Positions 24,300 to 34,239 of a stretch of 64,000 nucleotides of DNA are shown here, in pieces; the first letter of the stretch is position 1, and each line of letters opens with the position of its first letter. The DNA is from Anticarsia gemmatalis (Eukaryota; Arthropoda; Insecta; Lepidoptera; Erebidae), in assembly GCF_050436995.1 (NCBI RefSeq), contig NC_134745.1, positions 310,001-374,000 on the forward strand, in the 5' to 3' direction. The notes under the pieces were generated by a model that was given only the letters and a program-made list of their open reading frames with translations, did not search any database and was not told the DNA's origin. A program made the position numbers and the translations under genes.

Positions 24300-24452
24300 C
24301 AACTTACACACTGTTCTCTGATTCCTGTACTATGGTAACGAGACAACCGTAAACATAATTGTATACTTCTTAATACATATTGATGTAATATTTATTGCAT
24401 CCAGGCTCAGAACAGATAAGTATACTCGTATGCTCAATACACAAATAATTTC
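24300..24452 (-). mobile_element. tRNA-derived SINE body, head lost (SINE-3)
   Basis: Reverse complement of the 43341-43627 element: AGCATACGAGTATACTTATC, TGTTCTGAGCCTGGATG, GGTTGTCTCGTTACCATAG and CAGTGTGTAAGTTG occur in the same order. The tRNA-like head is absent. Confidence 0.7.
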
Positions 24453-24468
24453 AATTTAATTAACAGTC

Positions 24469-24588
24469 AGAAAAGGATAGCATTATACATATTGTAGAGC
24501 GCTATCTTCTTTCATCAGTTGTATCATAAATTTTCACCATAAATAGAAAAGGATAGCACTACACATATTCTACAGCTCTATATCTTTC
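24469..24588. repeat. Diverged direct duplication, about 76-bp period
   Basis: AGAAAAGGATAGCATTATAC at 24469 is followed by a related copy (AGAAAAGGATAGCACTACAC) at 24545. Similarity extends over about 44 bp each. Each unit also holds GATAGC and, in the first copy, GCTATC, so it can fold on itself. Confidence 0.65.
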
Positions 24589-24599
24589 TATTTAAATCG

Positions 24600-26165
24600 G
24601 TTTACTACGTCAAAATGCGGCCAGGGAACAAAAAGCTTAACATAAGTAACGACAAATGTACACGAATGCATTGTATCGTGATCGCAGACAGTTAGCGCAA
24701 CAACGTGTGCAGTATCGCTGGAACGACTACAGAAAATAATCTAATTGAATAACAACCTAACGTTGACTAGCCCTGGTGATAGGGGTGTGCGGTGAAACGT
24801 TGAAATGAATTTTGTAAAAAAAGTCTAAAAGAATTTTACTGTAAAGTTGTGTACATACAAAAGTATTTATCAAATGAAATCTGTGAAGTTTTAGACTTAC
24901 ATTGTATGCAGGCGGATTTAATATACGAGGCATTATCTGCCAGTCTATCTTTGAGTGGTGCGGAGATACAAGTTATCTTAGAATTGAGTTTTTTTATAGA
25001 GTTTTAATAATCAAATGTCAACAAAATAGTTTCACCTACATAAAAAGCACCTGGCTTTATGTTTTTTTTTTACTTAATGTTATAAATCAATATCTATTCG
25101 GTTCTACAATGGCATACCTTTAGATCAATCCCGCTGTGTTCTATTACAAGCTCATACGTACTAACACTCACGTGCACACTCGCCCTAAAGTTGACGATCC
25201 CTGAGGCCAGGGGTGTGCGTGACGATACAAGCAATTATGTTACATTCAATTTTAAATTCATCTGATTTCACCAATTTGTTCACAAAATAATATTTTTCTT
25301 CAACTAAATAGAAATTGAATTTTAAAAGACGCTTCTCTTCATCGGATTATAAAACGTTCTGAATCGAATTATTATGTTAAGAAATTGCTTCGAATTTCTT
25401 GGTAGCTGGAAAAATATTTTATATAAATAATTTATGAAATTGATATCTATATAGCAAAAATCAAGACTGTAGGTATTTTCACAATACTTGAAATTTTCAA
25501 AATCTTTATCTCTTAGCTATGGACAGAAGTGTATTTTGTACTATACTGATAAGCACTGCATAATCTAAATGTTCTATTAGCAAAATCTAAGAGTCTTTCT
25601 CGAGAACCAAATCTGGAAACACCTCAACGACAGTCTTTTTTTATCTTTATTTGTTTAAGGAACTTTTAACCATATGTTACGCTGGTTCCACCGTTACCTA
25701 ATCATCAACAGTCTTATGTCACCATTATTGACAAAGTCACATTACTCAAAAGAACCTAATTAATAATTTATTTATTTAAAGTCAACCAACAATTATTTAC
25801 ATAAAACATTAGTATTAAACAATTTGCTTGAATTTTTTCTTATAGGTTATCACCACATGCACAGAAATACGGTTATGATAAATTATTACAAAAAGATGTT
25901 GCTGATTACTTAATTTTTCTTCTAAACATTTGCAGTGTTGCCAATTCATTTTTCTGCTTCATTCTAAGCTCTATCAAAATAGCATAGCACAGGTTACATA
26001 ATAAGCATATAACAGCAATAACGCGATCGCGGTTATCGCAACCACCGTTATTGTACGCTCATGCAGTTGCGTGGCGAGATAACCGTTACGACCTGCCCCT
26101 CGCTATAACTACCGGTATCGTGCGTTTGTTTACCTAACTAATACATGGCTGGGAAAGTTTATTAA
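24600..26165. other. No gene recognised
   Basis: AT-rich apart from CpG-containing patches at 24640-24730 and 25995-26130. The second contains AACGCGATCGCGGTT. No coding or repeat call. Confidence 0.45.
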
Positions 26166-26169
26166 TATG

Positions 26170-26400
26170 TTACTAGAAACTGTAATCATGGCTAATACAA
26201 GACACTAGGTTTGATTCCGTGTCCGGACAATGTAGTGTCGGTCTTTTTATAATTTATATTAGATTATAATTGATAGTAGTTCGGAGTTTGGTAACGTGCC
26301 TAGTATACGGCAATTACCTCGCCCCCTATTAGAACATAGGACTAACATTGGTAATGTTATCTCTGCCTATACCTTCGTGTATAACAAGCGTGATTGTAAG
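26170..26400 (+). mobile_element. tRNA-derived SINE (SINE-2)
   Basis: A B-box-like AGGTTTGATTCCGTG lies at 26207-26221. The SINE-2 body follows: GTCGGTCTTTTTA, GTAGTTCGGAGT, GGCAATTACCTCGCCCCCTA, and TCTGCCTATACCTTCGTGTA up to GCGTGATTG. The A-box region is weak. Confidence 0.7.
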
Positions 26401-26409
26401 TAAGCAGTA

Positions 26410-27300
26410 CCATATTTACGACAGTCTGTCTGGCTGCTGTACTTTTACGACTAAAATACTGATCTAATTTTCGTGAAATTTTGCCCAGAGATACTTTTCT
26501 AAAATCCCGAACGAAACAGAGGGAATTTTGAAACAAAATTTACGAGTGCAGCTATTATTATGCGCCTCTATTTTGCAAGTTATTGTCAATAAATACATCC
26601 AAGTTGTCACATTATAACCATATCCATGACAAAAATACACTGCCGACCACAATAACCCATCTCTGATGACACATTATCTGCATTAAACGTCAAACGACAC
26701 ACTGACCCACATAACCTCAAAATTATACCAAATTAATATGCACAAACAATTCTCAATAATACTGGCAGCTTACCACGATTAAACTACCGCCAAAATGCGA
26801 CGAAACGATATTACAAACTGAAATCCCGGTTCAAAACATTGAGCCAACTTTGAGCTTGTCATTCTAACTGTATGAAAGGTAACCGTCCTAATTGTCACAA
26901 TTTAAACTGTCGACACTCAATTTTAAACCTTATTTCCTTGAAATAAAGACTTAAGTCGTTCATCTCAGAGCTGTGGTCAAATCCCACATGCTTAAAAATG
27001 AATTTAAACCTTAGGAACTTTAAAGTTAAGTCGTTTATCGAATGCAGGTGCTGTAATTCAGTTTTCACAGAAGTTATTATGGGGACATATCAAGAGACGT
27101 CAGTGTGAGGAAACAATTTTGTTTTTGACGGTTAGTTTTGTAAACATGATATACGTGTGCTTTGAGAAATGCAACGTATGGCTTCAAGATAATGAAAATA
27201 TGTCACGAACAGACCTATGTTTGAAAATATATTATGTAAACTGAAATTGATTCACTGCAGTGTAGATGGTGCATGAAATTGTTACATTTCCATGATATTA
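26410..27300. other. No gene recognised
   Basis: AT-rich unique-looking DNA. Confidence 0.5.
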
Positions 27301-27307
27301 TAAAGGA

Positions 27308-27425
27308 ATAACTATCTATCTATGTTTAAGGCTATAGCAACTGAACTGCTGAACCGATTTTGATGGAACATTGCATAGAGATAGCTGGAGACGGAGAAAT
27401 TGACATAGCTATTTTGAACGAAACA
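27308..27425 (+). repeat. Dispersed-repeat fragment, CTGAACCGATTTTGATG type
   Basis: ACTGCTGAACCGATTTTGAT, then GGAACATTGCATAGAGATAG and GAGACGGAG. I recall this block from the interior of the same broad lepidopteran repeat group as 17866-18071. A fragment only. Confidence 0.5.
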
Positions 27426-27866
27426 CATGTTATATTACGAATATCTATGTAGTCCTTTCGATCGAGATAGCTTATTGAGAACCACGTAGATCTATCCTCT
27501 ACATGTTGTAATAGGACTTGCAATTAATCAATCATTAGTAGCACGAGCTGTTAAGATAACGACTAGATTAGATAGTAGTAGACAAGTCTTTTCACCCCCA
27601 TACAATAAACTTGATAACATTATCTGACTGTCAGATACCGATAACACACGTCTTACCAACCCCTGATGATTGCAGGGTCCATGATCTGTGGCCAAATTGC
27701 GATTTTCTAATATTCTGAATAGCCCAATCGCACTTAATTTTTTTTCTGCAATGATACCTATGCCCTCGTCAAAAACAATCGTTTACACAACCATTCATAC
27801 TGTGGAGTCACATCACAGCACAACACATATAACATCACAACGCTATACTACTGTAGCAGTAGTATA

Positions 27867-28003
27867 CAGTCAGAACTCTCGAGTATCGAGAAATTGATAT
27901 CTAAAATCTACTTCGAAATTGGAGATAATCAGATTTTCATAAAAAAAAAATTAGGTAGCTAGACTGTCGTCGTTGTTGATAGTTGTAGAGAATCGCACAA
28001 CTG
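27867..28003 (+). mobile_element. MITE-A copy 3
   Basis: Preceded by TA. Begins CAGTCAGAACTCTCGAGTAT, contains CAGATTTTCAT and GTAGCTAGACTGTCGTCG, and ends TAGAGAATCGCACAACTG. It is more diverged and shorter than the best copies. Confidence 0.7.
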
Positions 28004-28187
28004 AACGCTCTCAATCAATATATAGCAAAACAAATAAATCTGTAGTCTACCAAACATTTAGCCCTGGGAAGTTATAACATCATAACTATAGAGCAACACA
28101 GAACATTTTTCTAGAACAAAATAATTCAATCTACAGTTCGTAGCACTCCATCAAAGCACTTTACGATGCAATTCTCACGTTTACACC

Positions 28188-28212
28188 TACAAACAAACAA
28201 ACAAATAAACAT
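28188..28212 (+). repeat. AAAC-type simple repeat
   Basis: Five to six tandem tetranucleotides, ending in an AAAT variant. Confidence 0.8.
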
Positions 28213-28215
28213 GAT

Positions 28216-28508
28216 AAAAACTGGTCAAGTGCGAGTTGAACCCGTTAACGAGTGGTTCCGTAGCAGGATATACTAAAACAGCTAAATAATCACGTTTGTT
28301 CTATGGGAGCCCCCTGAAATATTTGTTTTATTCCCGTTTATAGTATCTCTTTTTATACTGAAAAAAAAAACATATCATCTGTAAAATTTCAAGCATCTTA
28401 CTATAACGGTTCATAAGATACAGCCTAGTGACAAACAGTCAGACAGGCAGACAGCGAAGTCTAAGTAATAAGGATTCGTTTTACCTTTTGGGCACGGAAC
28501 CCTAAAAA
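28216..28508 (+). repeat. Dispersed lepidopteran repeat, GGTTCCGTA...GGAACCCTAAAA type
   Basis: Starts AAAACTGGTCAAGTGCGAGT and carries GTGGTTCCGTAG, TCACGTTTGTTCTATGGGAG, TTCATAAGATACAGCCTAGT and a GACAGGCAGACAG run. It ends GGGCACGGAACCCTAAAAAA. I recall this as a high-copy lepidopteran repeat with this exact order of blocks. It is near full length but its transposon class is not resolvable here. Confidence 0.75.
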
Positions 28509-28639
28509 ACACACAGAATCTGGTTACAGGTGCATGTTAAATAAATATTTATGTTACGTTCGGGAGAGCAAGTTTTTTTGAAACAAATTGTAAAATTCAC
28601 GCGTTCATAACTCGTGTGAGTTCTCTGGAGCATTATTTA

Positions 28640-28892
28640 GAATAGCTGACCCACGCAACTTCGCTTGCGTCACATAAGAGAATCATAACTTTCCCCGTTT
28701 TTGTAACATTTTTCACTGGTACTCTGCTCCTTTTGGTCGTAGCGTGATGATATATAGCCTATAGCCTTCATCGATAAATGGGCTATCTAACACTGAAAGA
28801 ATTTTTCAAATCGGACCAGTAGTTCCCGAGATTAGCGCGTTCAAACAAACAAACAAACAAACAAACTCTTCAGCTTTATAATATTAGTATAG
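28640..28892 (+). repeat. Dispersed repeat, ACTTCGCTTGCGTCAC type
   Basis: Contains GACCCACGCAACTTCGCTTG, CTCCTTTTGGTCGTAGCGTG, ATGATATATAGCCTATAGCC and ACCAGTAGTTCCCGAGATTA. A CAAA run follows (28840-28866), then the end TATAATATTAGTATAGATG. The same order recurs at 30435-30725. Confidence 0.75.
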
Positions 28893-29704
28893 ATGTGAAA
28901 AACAAATTGTTTGTGACTTATGAGTGATCTTCAAGGGTCATGTGAAATTTTATTTTTATTTTATATGTTATTGAATTTTGATAGCAGAGATGATTCGGTG
29001 GCAATCATCTAAAGGCTATATGAATCTATTTAGCGTGCTCGTCTCTCATATCATATTACTATACAATAATCGTAATATAAATTTAGAAGCCTACAGTTAT
29101 TTCTGTTATGCTTTCTTAATTGCTTGATTAGTGTTGCCAAAATAGGTGTAAAGGCAGTTAAAGACCTGAGGTCAATAATGGACTAATTTTTGTCACAATG
29201 AGAAGCAACTAGTAACTCATAGCGGCAAGCACGGGCAACTAGTTTTTGAATATAACATAATGCTGGGATATGGTTTCATTTCAACTTTGTTATAGAACAT
29301 TATTTTATTTAATTCAAAAAACATATAAAATTTTAACTAAAAACATCAGATTAAGGACTTAACTCACAATAAATATTTAAACCAAACATTTTACTTCATA
29401 ACAAACTGAACATTGTGTACAAAAACATTTTAACCCCACATTATAAAAATCAACATACAATTTAAACACCAATTTGTGTTGCTAACAAATTTCCGCGTGG
29501 TACCATGATAAAGGCTCATTCAACTTTTACAATTAAGGCTTAACGACCGCCCCTACATGGCTTGTCATAGTGGTTTATATCTCAAATGAAATCTGAACTG
29601 CACTTGCACTAGGGAAGCCACATTGAGCGGCAATTTCACTAGTTTTCATTGCGTTGAGGCAGTTTTATTAACTGGAGTTTGTGATTTTTGGTTGGACTAA
29701 TATG

Positions 29705-30065
29705 TTTGAAGCGGAATGATTGAGGCTGACCGCGTGAGGTATACTCACACGGTTAGTTTCGATCAGTAGACCGATTTCCTACCACGATTAGCTAACGACG
29801 ATTTTTTTCGTTGTATGTTAGTGGTCAACCTAGTGTCAAAGTTGTTCAAGCCGCGTGAAATGCTTTTTATATGTCTTAACCACTGTTGTCTTAATTGAAA
29901 ACAACCGAGACCGACTATTTACGTGCCCTCCGAAGCACGGAGACGCTCAGTTCAAACACCACTACGCGGTCATCCGTCTATATTATGACCGTGCCTACGG
30001 TTGCTTAACCCACTGATCGTTTACCGATCGGTGAGCGTAACCGGCTATGAGCGCCTCAATTTAAC
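29705..30065 (-). repeat. Dispersed lepidopteran repeat, AGCACGGAG / CGCGGTCATCCGTC type
   Basis: A long repeat-like stretch recalled from lepidopteran genomes: GTGCCCTCCGAAGCACGGAG, TACGCGGTCATCCGTCTA, GACCGTGCCTACGGTTGCTT, GATCGGTGAGCG and ATGAGCGCCTCAATT. A related scrap sits at 48185-48240. The natural orientation is probably minus, since that strand has weak tRNA-head-like features. A hairpin with 10-bp arms (one mismatch) lies near 29737-29762. Confidence 0.55.
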
Positions 30066-30434
30066 CAAGGTCTCACAAAATAACATTGTCTAAAAATCTA
30101 TTAAAAAATTATGTAGGTATTAAAAATTATAGTACGAGTGTATGTGTGTTTCTACGTACAACATTGTATATACTATGTCAGACAAATTGGCAAAAAGGAC
30201 ATAAACATTATTTATTCAACTAAAGCAAGCAGGGGAATTACAACAAAAAAACAATATTAAAATTGCCAGCGCAAATAAAAACGTGAGCTAAACTAAGTCA
30301 TACATTCTTACAATGTTTCAGCTGCAGCTTTATTTAATTTTTAACACATTGAAGACAAGTTTACGATGTAAAAACTACAAAGTTTGCGAAACAAAACATT
30401 ATTCTGGAGAATATAAAAGTGCCATGTGTCTTGT

Positions 30435-30726
30435 AGCAGACTAGTTGACCCGCGCAACTTCACTTGCGTCACGTAAGAGAGAATGGGTCTCAATTTTCCC
30501 CGTATTGTAATATGTTATACTGGTACCCTGCTCCTATTGGTCGTAGCGTGATGTTATGCACCTTATAGCCTTCCTCAATAGTTAGGCTATTCAACAGTAA
30601 AATATTTTTATAATCGCACCAATAGTTCCTGAGATTAGAGCGTTCAACCAAACAAACAAACTTTACAATTTTACAAACCAAATACAGTCGAATTGAGAAC
30701 GTCCTCCTTTTTTGAAGTCGGTTAAT
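30435..30726 (+). repeat. Dispersed repeat, ACTTCACTTGCGTCAC type
   Basis: Second copy of the 28640-28892 element: GACCCGCGCAACTTCACTTG, CTCCTATTGGTCGTAGCGTG, CCAATAGTTCCTGAGATTAG and an ACAAAC run. It has an additional end block, CTCCTTTTTTGAAGTCGGTT. The minus-strand frame at 30490-30792 is derived from it. Confidence 0.75.
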
Positions 30727-31228
30727 AATAGAATAGATGCAGGATAAGGGTACAACCCCACCGTCAACGCGATTATTTGCCAACAAACGCAATCGCTACA
30801 AACACTCGTAAATATAAACGTGCTGACGTTACCTGTCCAAAATGAAAAGGCGTTTTTACAGCGTGAGTGCTACGCTATGATATATAGCGACGGAATATTT
30901 AATTTGTAGCATTTTGGTTTGGACGCATAGTTTTATATTTATTTGAATAAACCACACTAGTTTTCTTTCGTGACAGATTTATACATATAAAGTGTTAGTT
31001 AGAGAATTTAAAAATATTTTTTCGATTATATACATAGTTAGTCAACGAAGCTAATCTAGCAAAATCTTCTCTTGAATGAGCTGTACTAAATCAGAACAGA
31101 TGCAATGACTTCACTTTTATTAATAACTTTCTTCGGCAGTTAGAAGTTGAACGACTGCGTTAATTTCAGACGTTCTGTCACACGAAATTAGCCGTCGTTT
31201 GGGTTAAGTTCCATACAAATCAAAACTG

Positions 31229-31400
31229 CAGCGCGATACACGACATTCGAACCATCGAGTATCGAGAGTTTGACATTTAAAATGTACTGCCAAAATAGTT
31301 TCTACGTCATACGCTAGAGGCACTAATCAGATTTTCATACATCATTTTTGATTACCAGCCAATTGTCATTACTCGATATTAGTAGAGAATCGAGCTACTG
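31229..31400 (+). mobile_element. MITE-A copy 4 (near full length)
   Basis: Begins CAGCGCGATACACGACATTC, followed by ATCGAGTATCGAGAGTTTGA, AAAATGTACTGCCAAAATAG and ATCAGATTTTCATAC. It ends TAGAGAATCGAGCTACTG and is followed by TA. Its 172 bp agrees with the 173 bp of the copy at 55653. Confidence 0.85.
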
Positions 31401-31479
31401 TAATGTAAAAACGTCTGCAGTTGAGTCACGTGCCGTTTGCAATTTACTAAATCTTACGTTCAGTAGTTCAAACCTAAAC

Positions 31480-31870
31480 ATTAAAAACTAAATCCTACTA
31501 CAGTAACCTATCACTTATTATCACAGTATAAATAAAATGCCGACAAATGACGTCGGCCATGCATCGCGTGACACCCGCGTTAAATAACGCGAAGGCATGA
31601 ACCGCGATTTATGATGAAGCACACTCCACACGCTATGACGGCACACTCATGTACTGCCACGCGGCGACGCCCGCTATTTATAGCCCACCTTGTTTTTATA
31701 GCATCGTAAAGGCGGTGCAATTAAACTTTATGAACGTGACGCAAGCATGATGTGGTTGGCAAACAAATGGTGGTGCGAATAACAATTTCTTGTGACGTCT
31801 TGCCTTGGATGTAGATAGTGCTTGTGACGTGCATGCTTACCTGCAACAAAGAACAATTGGAATTAAAATA
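31480..31870. promoter_or_regulatory. Candidate conserved non-coding block
   Basis: Repeat-free, CpG-containing and motif-dense: several TTTATG/TTTATAG motifs (Abd-B/Cdx-like homeodomain cores), CAATTAAA, a CGCGTT-AAAT-AACGCG palindrome at 31576-31591, and CRE-like GTGACGT blocks. On the minus strand a splice-site-like TTGCAGGTAAGC lies near 31840-31851. Regulatory function is inferred from composition only. Confidence 0.25.
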
Positions 31871-31944
31871 TGATTCACTTGAAAAAATTTACATAACTAT
31901 GTTACATCCTTGAAAGAAAACCCAAATAAATCAAAATAAATATA

Positions 31945-31994
31945 ACTCAATGGTGACTGACTGACATATTGATGTCAGTCAGGCACCATTGAGT
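31945..31994. repeat. Near-perfect 50-nt hairpin
   Basis: Arms 31945-31967 and 31972-31994 are 23 bp with one mismatch around a 4-base loop (ATTG). The arm contains the tandem ACTGACTGAC. The stem ends sharply at both sides. Confidence 0.85.
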
Positions 31995-32089
31995 CAGATC
32001 AACACACAGTCCAAACTATCAGATCGAGCTGAGATTTTCTTGCAGGAAGACTTTATGACGTAGGCATCCGCTTAGAAAAGAAAATTATC

Positions 32090-32192
32090 AATTCTACCCC
32101 CAAGGGGATAAAATGGGGTATGAACGTTTGTATGAAACTTCTGTCATAAGTCTCAAGCCACGCGGACGACGTCGCGGGCAAAAGCTAGAACA
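32090..32192 (-). repeat. Dispersed lepidopteran repeat, CCCGCGACGTCGTCC type
   Basis: The minus strand reads GTTCTAGCTTTTGCCCGCGA, CGTCGTCCGCGTGGC and CATTTTATCCCCTTGGGGGT, a module order typical of the same broad family as 17866-18071. Confidence 0.65.
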
Positions 32193-32199
32193 CATATAA

Positions 32200-33400
32200 T
32201 TTTGCAAAATTGCTGCTTTACCCTTATGTTTCCAGAATTAATGGATATATATGTGTTAATATCCTCAGAAGTTTAAATATACATAGTCTTTTGCAATAAA
32301 ACGTCCTTGCAATTTAAACTAAACCAATTTCAAGAAAACGTGAAAATATTTTTTCACCTCTACCATTTCGTAAGGTAAAATGCTATAAAAAAACTTCATT
32401 CAATTGAATGAGAGCCGCCTGCAGAATTAGCTGGCAGCTTAGACTCATTTTAACGGCGTGTTCCACTTTCAAACAGTAAAAAAACATATTTTTCTTAGAG
32501 CTGGCTTATTGCTGGATTCTTGAAACTATGCGACTCTAGAGCACTGTAGAATGTTTGTACGCATATCTACGGAACCCCACGGCGACTATTATTCATTTCA
32601 GTTGTACAATAAAAATAGATGAATGACTTGCTTTTTAAATTGCTGTAGTATTTTTAATAGTTGGCTGTTCTATGACCAGGGTAATTAATGACATTCTTTT
32701 ACTGCCTCTTCCATGAAGATTGTAGGGTTTAGCGTTAGTTACATAGACTCAGCCTTATTTTGAATGTACATTGCAGTTCTACGCTAGGATTTTTTAAAAC
32801 ACTATTTTTTTATTTAACTTAAAGTTGATTTTAGTATATTTTTTACTGGGAGATAAAACCGAAAACATCCTTTTCCTTTAGCATAAAAAGTATAGAAAAT
32901 CTCATAATCGGCAGTAAACATTTTCGAAATATCCGTTCTATAATAACATGAGCGTCAAATTTTTCACATAAAAGCCTTATTACTGAAACAATTTGTGTGT
33001 AAACGATCCAAATATGGCTCTTCCTTGTCTAATAATAACTTCGTACTCCTAAACATTGTTCAAACAGAAATTTTCACTGATTTATTGATCTTCTCCAAAC
33101 ATTTTGTTAAGAATATTGAAACGTTTTCTTCGAAACGTAATTGTTACGGTACATTTTCCACAAAACATCAGATTCGTAATTAAATTTGACTTCCTATATA
33201 GACGTCAGAAGTTAGAATAAATAGCAACAATAAACGAGGACATATTAGAATCTTTCCACGAAATGTAACAATGGAGGACAGAATTGTTATATTTTAATGT
33301 CTTTAATTATTTGGTTTTTCGAAATGTTACCAACGTTACATATACAGATGAAGAGGCAAATATTATGCACTTTAAATCTTCTACTAAACTTCGTTCTCCC
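32200..33400. other. No gene recognised
   Basis: AT-rich. Nothing identifiable. Confidence 0.5.
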
Positions 33401-33407
33401 GCAAAGA

Positions 33408-33475
33408 AATGCAAGAACCAGCAATGGCCAGCGTAGTGGACTCAAGGCCAACCTCTATCTGATTTCGGATCACGT
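33408..33475 (+). repeat. Repeat fragment, GCGTAGTGGACTCAAGGCC type
   Basis: AATGGCCAGCGTAGTGGACT and CAAGGCCAACCTC match the modules at 12030 and 58448. The CAGTGGGAC part is missing. Confidence 0.55.
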
Positions 33476-33479
33476 CAAA

Positions 33480-34226
33480 GTACATTGCTGTACTGACGTA
33501 ACGTCTTTATTACAAATATCTAAGGGAGAAAACAATGTACAGCATAGTAACTTTCAAATAGTTGACAACTGAGATACGTGATAGCGCCCTAGGAAGTCTA
33601 TTTTGCTGATATTGCAACAGGAAAGTTATCACACCTATCGATTATACACACAACCTCTGCATTTGTTAGAATAAGTGCTAGTTTAAAAGTCACGACTCAA
33701 ATGTTGCCTCCCCTTTACACAAACATAGTCTGTTTTCTTGCTAGATGAGATCTTATTCAGTGCTCACGGAAAATATATTTTTCATAACGAAATTTAATTT
33801 TGAGGACAGTGGGAACAGTTTTTATACTTTAGCTGGAAATAAAAATGAATATAAGTATCAACAAAGTAGGTTTATTTGTGTGTCTGCTTGTAATAAGGTA
33901 GAGTTTATGAGTGGTTATTAAATGTTAGTATTATTGTGCTGTATGTATGAGTAAATGTATTTATTAGTTAATGAAATGCTAGGCTACGATACTAAGTATT
34001 CATAAATGCGGTCAAAAAATAGATCTGATCCTGATTTTTTACTTTTTTCAGTGTCATTTTGTAACATAGAAATGTCGAAAACAGTAGTGCAGTATTTTAA
34101 AGTCATTGTTAATTTACTGCAGTTTTTCAAACATTCAATTAAAATCATCCCCACTTTGCCACCATTTATTTTCTAAGAAAGTTTGCCTACTTATACTGTT
34201 TTCTTATTCTGCGAAACCCTAGTTAC
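33480..34226. other. No gene recognised
   Basis: AT-rich DNA forming the left flank of the LINE insertion. Confidence 0.5.
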
Positions 34227-34239
34227 AAGCTACATAGTA
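34227..34239 (+). repeat. Target-site duplication, left copy
   Basis: AAGCTACATAGTA, repeated exactly at 36154-36166. The LINE sequence starts directly after it. Confidence 0.85.

Noticed and set aside
28188..28212. CRISPR-like repeat array
   Set aside because: Simple tetranucleotide repeats only; no spaced identical repeats anywhere in the window, and the DNA is eukaryotic.
30490..30792. 100-codon minus frame
   Set aside because: Lies almost wholly in a dispersed repeat.
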